Positions 12,641-24,746 of a stretch of DNA of 64,000 bases are shown here, one piece after another (position 1 is the stretch's first letter; every line of letters starts with the position of its first letter). The stretch covers positions 930,001 through 994,000 of the forward strand of contig JANTQA010000072.1 in assembly GCA_027625915.1 (NCBI GenBank), written 5' to 3'. The position numbers and the translations under genes are program-made. The stretch comes from Anaeramoeba flamelloides. Its lineage: Eukaryota; Metamonada; Anaeramoebidae. Below the pieces are notes generated by a model, which ran no database searches, was not told the origin of the DNA, and saw only the letters and a list, made by a program, of their open reading frames with translations.

Positions 12641-14768
12641 TTGAATTGCCTGATTTTAATAATGAAAATAAGATTTTTTAAATAAAATTTTGATTTAAAT
12701 TTGGAATTTAATGAAAAGTGACCTAAATCTTTTCTAGAAAACAAAAAAAAAAAATTTAAAATAAAAAAGAATAAGAGAAGGGTTATAAACGAATTTTCTA
12801 AAAGAAAAAAAAGAAATGAATTTTTTTTTTGAAATTTCGATTAGAAATAATTTAGACTTTTTGTATATTGAGTGGAATGACCATCTCTTATCTGTGTCAA
12901 TTCTTGAATGAGAATTAAGGAACTTGTGAGAAAAAGGGATTTAAGGATCTTGTTATCTATTGAGAATTTCTTCAAAATAAAACTCTTTTTTGAAAAAAGT
13001 GTTCAAAAATTTCAAAAATCTTTAAAAATTTACATTTATTATTTTAACCAAAATAAATAATAAAAACAGATAATTATTCCAAAATTTTGATATAACCGTT
13101 TAGGTGTTGAAGTTACTTGATTTTCCAGTCACTTATTTTTGGAATTAGACAAATTTTTTTCTAAAAATAATAAAAACGAAATTTTTCAAAAAAGTGTTTT
13201 TTTTGGGACTTTTTCTTTATTTTTATGATCCAAACCTTTACTTTTTGTAATTTCTATTTTTCCTGTTTCTATGTAATTGAGGCCTTGAATTTTTAGCCTT
13301 CAAATTTGATGAACTTTTTATTTTTTTTGTTTTGTTGTATTAAAAAATTTGGATTTAGCTTTTCAAATGCTGTTTCTAGATCAATATTTTTTTTTAATAA
13401 TTTTTGTAACCAAACAAAATCTAAAAAATTTGGGTAAATAAAGTAAAGGATTGTGTCCAAAGAAAATCAACCATTCTCTTCTTTGTGTTGTGTTCTTATT
13501 TTTAGAAAAACCAAGTACCTGAACAAAAAACAACTTTAGGCAAAAACTCAAATAGTAACATTTAAAAAAAAATCAGTTACAGAATTCATAACAGTTAGAA
13601 AGTGAATTTGTACTCAACCAAAAAATTTGTCACATTTTGAATATTTTACTTGGTTTTTTTAGTTAACACAAATATAACAGCTAATTGTTGAACTTTGATA
13701 TCGGGATTTGTGAAAAGATCTATTGAATTTTTTTTTAAAGCAAGAATTGTGCTTTTTTTGTGATAGAACACTTTAGTTGACTCGACTTAGTTGAGAGGTT
13801 AATTTTTAAACCAGTGAAATCAATAATCTCATCGGTTAGTTGGAAAAAAAAAAGAAACTAACTTTTATATTTCTTCAAGAAAGGGTAAAAGGTTTCTGAC
13901 AAAAGACGAGAATTCTTCAGCTGATATTATTGTATTGTTTTTCTTTCTGGGTTGAAAACCAGTTAAAAAAATCGGTAATCGGAAAAAAGATTTGATGATA
14001 CCGATAAATTCCAATAAATGTTTGAGGAATTTATGAATCATTTTTAGAGTTTTTGAATTTTTATTACATTTGCTTTTCATGAAAGCATTTTATTGGCTTG
14101 AATGGTAAAAAACTTGTGTAAAATTAGTTGATTTTCGAAATATTCTTTAACTTGAGCTGTTTTAACAGTAGACATAAGACGGTTTGATCAAATCGAAATT
14201 AAACTATAATTTTTTTTGGAAATTTATTGGGATTTATCAGAATCAATATTTATTCTTGTTTGGGTTGAGTAAGTCTTGTTTATTTTTTAACCAATATAAA
14301 GAAAACTTCGTTTCTTAAAGATACAATTAATCATGATCAACAAACTCCTTTATCAACTTTAGAGAAATGAGTTATCAATTTTAAAAGAGTACATTTTTAC
14401 CAATTAAATTTCTCGTAAAAAAGATCCAAATCCTTTTCGTTTGGAATTTTGGATCTATTCTGAAGAATAAAAATTTTCAAAAAATTTTTATTTCGAGGAA
14501 ATCTTACTTAAAGTAATTTCTAAGAGACTTTATCAACAAATAACATGTTAACTTTTATTCTTAAATTAAAAATACAATAAAAAGAAATCAAATATTTAGT
14601 CCTTGAAGATCAAAAAAAAAATTATGATCTATTTTACTCTAAAAATTTAGGACCTTTCTTGAAATTTAAACCATTAGACAATATTCTTTTTCAAATATTC
14701 AGAGTATAAACAAGGAACTTTTACTATTATAATCTGTTTTTGATAATAGCTATTATTTTTTTTTATTA

Positions 14769-16185
14769 CAGTGATCAAAATAAAGCGTGCCCAAAGACTA
14801 TAATCTGTGTTTCAAAATATTATCCGTACTTTTTTTTCTTCTTGTACCAAGGTAACAACCAATCTACTACCAAATAGTATTCCTGAGTTTAAATCAATTT
14901 TGAAAGTAAAAGTCCTGGTTATTTTCAGTAAAATTTAAATTATTCATACAAATAGTTGAAAATTTTCCATACTATTCTCAATTTTTTTGAATTGATTGCT
15001 TTTTTTAAGGTACTAGTCTCTATTAATTTTTTTTTTGACCAATAACTAAATAAGGAATCCTATCTTGAAATATGCCTAAAATTGAAACTAGATATGTTTT
15101 TTCAATGTTAGGACTTTTTGTTCTCTTTTTTTTAAAATTTTACAATTCTGTCAAAAAAAGTGACTTTTGAAAATTTTTTTTCAAAAAAAATATCTTTAAA
15201 CAGATGAGAATTTTTTGATTCATTTCGGATTTAATTATTTTCTCAAAAATAATTTTTATTCTCATTTGGAAAACGAAAATATAATTTAAACGTAGTGAAT
15301 ATTTTCTCTTTTATTTCTGTTCATCCAACTTGACTCGATAAAGAACTCAATTTGTTTTATCAATAATTACTTTTTAAAAAAATAGTCCTTATTCTTGTCT
15401 TTTATTTTTTTTTGACTCTGACAAAAACTTTTAGAATGGTAATTTGGGAATCCTTAAAAAAACTTCAAATTCAACAAAAACAAAAGAGTGTAAATTCAAA
15501 AAGTAGATTCATGAAAAAAAAAAAGAATGGTTCAAGAAAAGAAAGAAAATCTTTTATTATTAGTAAAGCATATATTGTATATTTTTTTTTAATCAAACTG
15601 TTTTTTCATACAAATTCAAAAAAACCATTTCAGGTTTATTTTTCAAACTATTTTTTGTACATCTTCCACAAACATAACAAAGTTTTGCTTTCTTGCTCAT
15701 ATTTTTTTTTTAGTTTTTGTATTATTGCTTAAAGTTGAAAAAAAGCACCTTTCAAAAAAGTGAAAAATATTGAAAATTTTTATTTCTATAAAAACAATAA
15801 CCAAATTTAATGAATGTCATTTATCGAGATTTCATTACTATACAAAGAAAATTTTCACTTTGATTTCAAATATAAGTAATTGGCAAAAAAAATTCTAAAT
15901 CTATATTAAATTTACCCCAAAAAAATTAAAATATAGACTCGTACCTTAACAAAAAATTTCACTAAAAATTTACTCTATTTTTTGAGATAAATTTTGCAAT
16001 TTGATCCTTCATTTTTCGAATTTCTTTTTAAATAATAGAACTTAAAGAAACCAATACCATATTTATTTAGGGTTTATTATTGGTTTCTTTGATTGGTTAA
16101 CGTATAGGTCTTCTATAACAAAAAAAACATGCTTTTTTTTTTGAAACACCCATTAATTTTTTTGCACGCTTTATTTAAACTATAT
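14769..16185 (+). mobile_element. Tc1/mariner-like non-autonomous element A (interrupted)
   Basis: The left end after a TA is CAGTGATCAAAATAAAGCGT; the right end is a degraded inverted copy, GCACGCTTTATTT. The first 230 bp and last 130 bp match the copy in the Cfd1 intron at 25702-26858. CAGTG termini with TA flanks fit Tc1/mariner-type non-autonomous elements. No transposase frame is present. A second element (15009-15945) is inserted within it; without that insert it would be about 480 bp. Confidence 0.82.
15009..15945. mobile_element. TTAA-flanked element inserted in element A
   Basis: The ends are GGTACTAGTCTCTATT and its near reverse complement, each bordered by TTAA. The host element resumes on both sides, so TTAA is the target duplication. 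The outer 90 bp on each side match the compact copies at 37623-37798 and 42509-42681. About 750 bp of extra internal sequence is present only here; its frame at 15412-15732 is lysine-rich and not recognisable. TTAA duplication is characteristic of piggyBac-like transposition, but the terminal bases are not the usual CCC. Confidence 0.78.
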
Positions 16186-17725
16186 ATACTATTTGAGAAT
16201 TGAAATGGAAAAAGCACAATAACCCCAACACTCTTAAGGGTGGGAAGTTAGTCCTTAAATTTTTTTGATTTTTTTGAATATTTTTAAATAAAATTGAGAA
16301 ATAATTGTAAAGTCTATTGAGACATTTAATCTTTGGGTTGAGAATAACCCAATGAAAAAATTAAGATTGTGTTATTAATTATCGATTATTAATAATCAAA
16401 TTAAAAAGTATTTTTTCTTTAGATAATAAGTTGAATTTCCCCTGTTTTTTATAAAGGTATCAAGGGAGTATTTTTAATTTGGTGGTTTGGTTGTTTTTGT
16501 TAGATTTTTTTGTTTTTCAAAAAAAAAGAAAAAATTGTGATAAACTGTCTATTGAATGAAAAAAATATAATTTTTTTCAAATTTATAATATATATTTTTA
16601 TTTTTATGAAATGAAGTGGATTTTTTAAACTGAGTTATACTAAAACTAAGTGGATTTATTAATGGATTGTATTTTAGGAAACTCCTTAACATACCAAAAG
16701 ATTTCAAATTAATTTATTTTTCAATAATTCGAAATATGTAGAACTTTTCAAAAATGTAGAAAAATAGATCAAACTTCAAAAAAACAATAATTCCTTTCTG
16801 AAAATAATTTTCAAATTAAGGTTGGTTTTGTAGTTATCAGATTTTTACTTTGTTTTTCAATTTCAAAATCGGGTAATATTTTTTTTTGAATTCATTAGTA
16901 CATTTACTTGAAGATTTCGTTTAGTTTTCTAGTCACTAAAAATATAAATACATGTATCTTTAATTAATGATATTTTCTTGTATTTTTTTATTAGTATTAG
17001 ATTCCCGATGTTATTGGCACATATAAACTCTTAGAAATTACTCGTAGTGTAATTTCTTCAAAATTAAATTTTAGTTCGTATTTTTTTTTCTAATTTGATC
17101 CAAAAATTTAACAAAAAAGGAACATTATATTTTGACGAAAAATTTAATTGTGAAAAATGAACTTCTATTAAAAATGTTAATTCATTTCTCTATAGTTGAT
17201 AAACGAACTTACATGTCGGGCTCAATTGAATCCCGGTGTAAATAATTATTTTATTATGTTTGGGAAAAAAAATACATAGGAGTTATTAGCTGAATATTTA
17301 AGATCTCTCTTTAAAAAAAGAAATATAGTTTTTGGTTTGAAATCTTGTTTACCCAATTTAGTTCAAAATATTTTATCAATAGTATTTTTCTTTTCTAGTA
17401 ACCACTTTATATGAAGGGGTAGTGAAACAAATACATTCTTGGATGTATTTTCAAGGACTTGAAAAGTGAACTTTCAAAGTAGAGTCGCAAAATAACACAA
17501 AAAAGTTGTCTTTTTATCATAAAAATTTTTTTATTCTTGGATGCCTGCTTTTTAATCACTGAAAATAACACGTGTACTTGATCTTTCTATTGTGTTTTTT
17601 AAATTCTCATGGTCCATTCTTAACAAGTTTGAGTTGAAAAAATCATTTTTATTGATTTACAGATTCGCTCCAAGCTTTTTTTCTAAAATCTATTGGCCAA
17701 CAATTTAATAACTCAAAGACCAAAA

Positions 17726-20465
17726 ATGAAATTAACTGTAATTGGTTCAGCTTATATAGGAAAGTCTGCACTTGTAATTCAATATCTTAAATCATATTTT
17801 GTAACAGAATATGATCCAACCATTGAGGATTCATACAGACAACAAGTTGTAATAGACAAAGAAATCTGTACGTTAGATATTCTTGATACTGCAGGGCAAG
17901 AACAATACTCTGTAATTAGAGAATCATATATGCGAGAAGGGGAAGGGTTTATAATTGTTTATTCTGTCACAGACAGAAATTCCTTTGAAAATGTTTCAAA
18001 CTTTCGAGAACAAATCAAAAAGGTTAAGGGTTCTGAAGCTTTTCCAGTGATAGTTGTTGGCAATAAAACGGATTTAGAGCACGACAGGAGAGTTTCTTTT
18101 GAAGAGGGATTAGAATTAGCTGTAAATTATGGTATTTCCTTTTTTGAGGTTAGCTCATTTAGAGGAGAAGGTGTTGATCAAATGATTCTTGATTTTGTAA
18201 GAAAGACGAAGGATCATGCATTTTTTAAAAAAAGAAAGTGGTTGGAAAAGAAATTACTTCCAAGAAATGTTCCTAAGAAAGGCAAAAGACCCTTCAAGCC
18301 AACAATAGACAAACCTCAAAGTTTATTTGTTTCGGACCTGAAAAAGATCTTAGAAAGATCTAAAATTTATGATTATTCTATAATTTGTGATGAAAAGGGT
18401 ATACAAGAAAATGAGATTAACACAAACAATCGAATCTATTTACATAAATGGATTTTAAAGAAAAGGGTTCCTTAGATGTATAATTTATTAAAAAATTTTC
18501 ACAAAAAGAAAAAAGCGAAAAATAAGGAAAATTTTGAAATTTTCAAATTAATTTATGAAAAAAATAGAGACGAAATGAACAAGAACAAGAAAATTGAAAA
18601 CAAAGAAGGAAAGGAAATCATAGGAATAAAGAAAAAAGAAAAAATTGACCATAACAAGAAAAGGAAAAGGAAAAGGAAAAGGAAAAGAAACTTGAAAAAG
18701 AAAAAAAAAATTAAAAAAAAAAAGCAGAAGGAACTAGACAAAGAAAAGGAAAAAAAAGAAAAAGAAAAAGAAAAAGAAAAAGAGGAAGAATGTGAAAGGT
18801 TTGTTGAAAACACAGAAGAAGAGGAAAAAGAATTACTTATTAGAAAGAACAACAAGAAGAAAAAGAAAAAGTTTCAAAAGAAGAAGAAGAAAAATCTGAA
18901 GAGGAAAAAGAAGAAGGATGAGAAGAAGAAAAAAAAAAAGAAAAAGAAGAAGAAGAAGGATAGGAAGAAGAAGAAGAAGAAAAAGAAAAAGATAAAGATA
19001 AAGAAAAAGAAAAAGAATCAGAAGACAAAGAAGAAAAATTGGAAGAAAAAAAAAAAGAAAACGAAAAAGAAAAAAAAAGAATTCAAATTGATAAAAAAAA
19101 TTAATTTTTTATATTTTAAATCATTTTGTCAATTTATTTATTGTGGAACATTTGATTTAAAAAATGACTTGATAATAACAAAATCAATTTCAGAAGAATT
19201 AATTAAAATTGGGAATCTTTTCCATTGTAAATACTTTGTTGAATTTATAAATGAAATATCTCAAACTTTTCTTTTTAATCAAATTTTTATAAACCCTACA
19301 AAACCAAACCAAGAAATAATGAAAATTCACCAAAACTCGATAAATAGGTGCAAAAATGATTTTTTAAGCATTTATCATTCTCACTCAAATTCCAATTTTT
19401 CAATAATTATCCCAAAATATAAGACTAATGACTCTAAATCTCTTCAAATTAAAAAAAAAAGGAAAGAATATAAAAAGAAAAAAAGTGAAATCCAAAAAGG
19501 AAAATGAAAAACAAAAAAAAAATAATTTGATGGTTGATGGTGATGAAAAAATCAAAGGATCTCAAAACAAAAACCAAGAAAATGAAAATGAAAATAATGA
19601 TAGCAGTATTAAATATAATAATAATATTAATCAAAATAATATATAAAAAAAAAAAAAAATATTAATAATATATTTCATTTACATAAAACATTATTGATCA
19701 AAAAAAGCAAATATTTTGAAAATCTATTTTGTACAAATTTTTTTCAAGAAAATCAAAAAAATACCTTAATTTTAAAAAATATTTCAAGAAAAAGTTTTGA
19801 TTTTATGGTTAAATTTCTTTATTGTGATGATTTGCAAACGATCCAAGAACCAGAGAATAAAATAACAAATTGCCAATACGAATTTGAAACAAGTCTAAAA
19901 AGAATAATCAAAATTTATAACTTAAGTGATTATTTCCAAATTGAAGCACTCAATGAATTTTGTATTTTAAAAATTTATGAGTTGATTGATTTAGATAATG
20001 TTGATCAAATTTTTTATTTTGCAACACAGCATAACATTCAAGTATTAATTGAAACATGCCAATGGTTTTATGACCAAAATTATGAAAAATTTAAAAATAA
20101 TGAGCCCTTGAAAAATTTTTTAAAAGAAGAAGAAACCCAAGGTGTAGAAAAATATATATATACCCATCAGTTGAATATCTCTTATTTCAAAGGAAAGGAA
20201 GATACAAACTGGCTAAAATGTTTAGGTACATTTAATATGAGGTATATTGTTTGTTAATCAAAATGCTTTTTTTATAAAGCCTATTAATTCTACAACATTA
20301 ACAAACTTGAATAATTACCTTCTTACAGGCATATTTTATAAAGTTTATATGTATAACAAATTATCTATAATTGTCGACAATTTTAAAACTATTTTTATCA
20401 TTTTTGTTTTTTTTGTTTCATTTTCTTCATTAATTTTTCAATTTAATGTTATGATTTACATTTAA
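17726..20465 (+). CDS. Ras-like GTPase fused to two BTB domains (interrupted frame)
   Basis: The protein resembles RhoBTB in layout, but its GTPase is Ras-type with no Rho insert. I start it at ATG 17726, 11 codons inside the open frame. P-loop GSAYIGKS (residues 7-14, with A and Y at Ras positions 12 and 13), switch I YDPTIEDSY, D54TAGQ58 and an NKTD G4 motif are present. Next comes a first BTB whose fold is split by a lysine/glutamate-rich insert (about 18500-19110), just where human RhoBTB has a charged insert. A second BTB, itself split, and a BACK-like helical part follow. One TAG (18473-18475) interrupts BTB1 inside the HKWILKKRVP-x-MYNLL motif, with frame and spacing kept on both sides. 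Two apparent frame changes lie near A-runs at about 19450 and 19646-19659. An intron 20226-20328 (GTACAT...ACAG) would add a C-terminal hydrophobic segment, about 20 residues, as a membrane anchor; without it the frame ends at 20257. BTB proteins often serve as Cul3 adaptors. Decayed gene, assembly error or recoding are all possible. Confidence 0.75.
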
Positions 20466-21694
20466 TCCAAATTTTTTTTTTGAATTATCGTGTTAACCTT
20501 AAACCATTTCCAAATACAAGGACACGTGAAATTTCAAGAATTATTCATAATTGTATCAGAATAATTGTAATATCATTCTAAAATAAAAGAAATACTTTAA
20601 AAGATAAAAAAAAATTATAATGAATATTTAAAACTCATTAAAACCAATAAAAAATAAAATTACATATTTTAAAAATTGATATGCCCTTTTATTTGAAATG
20701 AAAAATGTCTTTTTGTAAATTGCAGTGAAAAAAAATATAAAACTGATAAAAACCTTTGAAAAAGGACAATTGGTAATTTTATATATATATATTTTATTGA
20801 GAACCCTTTACACATAAAATCTTGGTTCTTTAAAGCCCTAATAATCTAAAAAAAACTCCGAAATTCATTTGGGTATTTTGTCATAATTGTTTTTTTTTCC
20901 CTTTTTTTTCTTCTTGGTTCCATACACCAATCCAATAACCATCTTTCTTAATCCCTAAATCAAGCACATTCCAAATCAAACTTAAACTGTTTCCAGCTTT
21001 ATACAGGTAGATTATTTCCAAATTGGTTTCTTCTTATCTTGGATTTTCATTTTCCAACAGTTCAATTTCCATAAATAAAAAAACAAAAAATGAAAAAATG
21101 AAAAAATGAATAATTAAAATGAAAATCATAAATAAGTAATTATCTTAAAAACAATAAAATACAATAGTATTGACAATTTCAGAAGTTTACCCGATTATTT
21201 GTAAAATAGTTTACATTTGGGGGAATGTAAACCTAAAAACCGAAATAAAATTAGTGGAGGATATCCAACAATTAAAACAATCAATCTTGATGCGTTATAT
21301 TTCAAAAAGTTTAAGAATATATTTTTAAAATCCATTACAAAAATTGAAACTCATCTGAAATAATAATAATAATAATAATAATTATAATTATAATAATAAT
21401 AATATATATATAAACATATTCATTAATATTTAAGTATACCAATTATTAAATACTATTAATAATCAGCTTTTAAAAAAATTACAAAGATTGAAAAAAAAAT
21501 GAAATTTGAAAAATTATAAAAAAATAACAGCCAAAAAAGCTAAAAAAATGCCAATAAAATTTTTTTCAGTGAAATTTCAGTAATAAAAAATACTTTGAAC
21601 TCATTTCAAAAACTTTGACTCATGTTTTTTTTTTGGACTTTTTGATTTCTATTTTTTTTTTAATTTTGGTAAATATGGGGGAATATATATAAAT

Positions 21695-21730
<36 letters not shown>

Positions 21731-24700
21731 TCAGGTACCTAGTGCCAAGACTCTGAGAGTCAAGAAATACCAATTATTAATCATATATTATGGTGAGAAT
21801 CTTTCTCTAGGGTTTCCCACCTATGAATCCTGGGGATAACCATCAAGTGCTGTAGAGTTCCTAGATCTTTTAGAATTTAAAATAATAGAGTAAAATCTTT
21901 AATTTTAAGCACTTCTTTGAAATCCTGGAAAAGATAACGGATTTTTTCTTTGTGTTCACTGTTTTATCGTAAAATATATTGATTTTTTGAAACAAATAGA
22001 AAATTCAAGAAAAGATAAAGGTAGTTTTTTTTTCCTTTTTGAAATTAATCGAATTTTTTTTAATTTTATTTTTATTTGGAAAATTAAAAAAAAACTAATG
22101 AAAAGTTCCCACCAAGTGCCTAGGTTTTTTTTATTTAAGAAATAAGCCAAAAATTTCAGAAATTTTCTGTTTATTTCTTAAATTAAAAAAAAAAATAATG
22201 GCACTTTTCTTGAGGTTTTCTATTTTATCTGTAAAATCTATTGATTTTCGTTGGGTTTTTTGAGTTTTCTATTTATTTAGAAAATTTATATATTTTCGAA
22301 ATAAAATAGAAAACCTTAAAAAAATACCTATAACACTTCACAAATAAACAGAAAACTCATGAAAAGCTAACAGCGGTTTTCCCTAATTCAAAAGAATTAA
22401 GCAAAATGTACAATTTTAATCCATTCTACTAATCATGGAAAACCGAACGAAAGTGTCGGTAGAGTGCCTAGCTTTTCCAGAATTTAAAAGAATAGAGAAA
22501 AATCATTGATTTTACTCAATTCTTTTAAATCATGAAAAAGCTAACTGCAGTTTTTTTTACTTTTTGAAATTTTCTTAAATTTTCTTTTTATTATAAAAAT
22601 TATAAAAAACCTAAAGCAAAATTTATAAAAAAATATTTTTTTAAAAATCATACAATAATTCCTTAATAGTCAAAATTATAGAATATACATTTGGAAGATA
22701 TTTAAAAAATTTGAAGTAATTTTCAAATATATTATTATAACTTATTAATTAAAAATAAAATTTATTATTTGATTTTTACCATTAAATTTAAAAACACTTT
22801 TAATAGAACCTCAAAAATAAACTATTTCTGCGTCTACGATAAAATATCTTGTAAAATCATTATTAAAAAAATATCTTTCATTAAAAAATAAAGTTTTGTA
22901 TGACTCAATTTATTAAAAATGAACAATTATCAATTTTTTAATTTTATTTATTGAAAAAAAAGTACTAATTTATGTAAAATTTAGCTTTTTTTTCAAATAA
23001 ATTCCAATTTTTATAATAGAATTAATTTATTAGTGTTATACAACTATTTTAACTGAAAACTCAAAAAGTTATTTTATTTTTTAAAATTAACAAGGAGATT
23101 ACAAACTAATCGAAATTATTAGAATAATATAAAAGTAATTTTCTATTCTTTTTTATTTGGTAATTACTATTATTTTTAACAATAAAAATCTCTATTTTGC
23201 TTTGATTAAAAAAAACTTATTAATTCTAAAATAAAGATAATAAAAGTTTATTAGATCTTAAAACCCGTCCCCACAAAAGAAAGAAATTCTTTAAGAGATC
23301 AATACTCTACTACATATCAAAATTTTAATTTCTTTTATTTGCAATATTCTCAACTTGAAATTTTCTAGATTTGGCTGTGTCAAAAAATTCTGATCAACGA
23401 AAGAAACACAGATAGGAAAAATTTATCAGTGAGAGATCACATTTTTTTTATTCATTTTGTCTGAAAAAGAAATACTTATATTTCATTTTATTTCTAACAT
23501 TTAATAATTTTTTAAATTGCTTATTGTTATTTCCATCAGTATTATATAATATGAAGATTTTATTACCCAAAATATTAATATCAAGATTTCTTTTTCTTTT
23601 TTGAGATAATTGTTTTGGTTTAATCAAAAAATTGATTTATTCAACCAATTGAAAAATAATTATATTTTTTAAAGAAGGTTCGTAATTATAATTCTAATAA
23701 ATTTTTAAAGTCATTGACAAATTTAACTTAGAAATTGTGTTTTTGTTCTAACAAGAAATATGATTTTTCATATTAAAATTTCCCTTCAAGGTATTGGAGA
23801 ATAAAGTAATTTTATCCTCATAAATCAAAAACAACTTTTTTATTCAAGATCATAAGGTTTGTGTTTATATATGAAAATTTATTTTTTCAAAATGTGTTTT
23901 CTTATTCCCATATTCAACTGTTGAAAAAATCTGTCTAAGAATCAAAATTTGGTTCACATAAAGATTTCAGTGTACACTCGAAAAAGATTATCAAACTTTA
24001 AAAAGTATCTTGCAAAACTTTTTGGTTCTAACTATTTTTTCAAAAAAATAAAATAATGGCTATTGTTTGATTTTTCACGAGTTATAGTTGAGAAATTCAA
24101 GTTATTTAAAGAACACCTTTAATTTCATTTTGTTTACAATTTGTGAATAAAAAAAGAGTTTTTGGTTGATTGTTTGAGACAAAAAACAAGCAACAAATTT
24201 TTTTGACAAGAACATAAAAAATATATAGATATCAAAGAAAGGAATGGAAAAGTATTTTAGAGTTAGTAAGATAGGGTTTTACAGTTTAAATCCGAAATTT
24301 ACATGATAATTTTTCATGTTTGTAATTTTCTAATTCATAACGTTTTAAAAAGAAAATTCAAATTATTCACTTTTTACAACTTTTAAATAACAAATTGGAC
24401 TAAAAATTGGAAGAAAATTTCAAAGAAGAACAATTATTTTCAATATCTTGGAAACTTCCTACTTATAAGTTTCCTTAATTCCGAAATGGGTATCAAAAAT
24501 TATGTTTAATGTGATTATATAACAGATCAAAAAAATATAAACGAGTTTAAAAATTGTGAAATTCATTTAACAAGATGTTGTTTAGATATTAGAAAAAAAG
24601 ATTAATCTCTTAAACCATCCTTAAGTTACGCTTTTATAAATAAAATAACCGATCTCAACAATGTCATCTGAATTCGAAACTTTGATTACCATAAAATCAA

Positions 24701-24746
24701 AAAATTAATTTCAATTTTTTTTTTTACTTTGTTTCTTTATTGCAAA
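20466..24746. other. Intergenic DNA with fold-back repeats
   Basis: No credible gene is seen. An (AAT)n tract lies at about 21362-21410 and a (TA)n tract at about 21698-21727. Several short inverted-repeat units occupy 21725-22590 (listed separately). 22600-24740 shows only A/T-rich sequence without recognisable repeats or frames. Confidence 0.55.
21725..22590. repeat. Cluster of fold-back repeats
   Basis: Units such as CCAGAATTTAAAAGAAT, a short spacer with AAATC..TTGATTTTAC, then ATTCTTTTAAAT form hairpins at about 21865-21935 and 22478-22550. The same unit occurs at about 35280-35340, 41380-41450 and 61870-61935. Words such as GTAGAGTTCCTAG / GTAGAGTGCCTAG recur between units. The left edge (21725-21800) is a reversed copy of the repeat at 2636-2715. 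It looks like a stack of small non-autonomous elements whose limits I could not fix. Confidence 0.55.

Larger units (their letters stand above)
12641..17725. other. Intergenic DNA with nested elements
   Basis: There is no credible gene between the SDR and the Ras-BTB gene. A minus-strand frame at 13865-14080 (71 codons) lacks recognisable domains. The region holds a TA-flanked element at 14769-16185, split by a TTAA-flanked one at 15009-15945. The stretch at about 16940-17310 resembles 56000-56400 and 62950-63260. A 5' UTR exon just before 17726 is possible, because TTTACAG precedes the start by about 60 bases. Confidence 0.55.

Noticed and set aside
13865-14080. Minus-strand 71-codon frame
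   Set aside because: It ends with a plausible-looking acidic stretch, but has no recognisable domain, splice partner or start context.
15412-15732. 106-codon frame inside the TTAA element
   Set aside because: Lysine- and phenylalanine-rich translation of A/T runs; no transposase motif such as a spaced acidic triad could be seen.
18399-18475. Intron (GTATAC...CCTTAG) that would remove the TAG in the Ras-BTB gene
   Set aside because: It would delete the conserved BTB word RIYLHKWILKKR and put the next exon out of frame, leading to an immediate stop.
18553-19028. Minus-strand serine/phenylalanine-rich frames opposite the lysine-rich insert
   Set aside because: They are antisense shadows of a low-complexity coding stretch, with no domain of their own.
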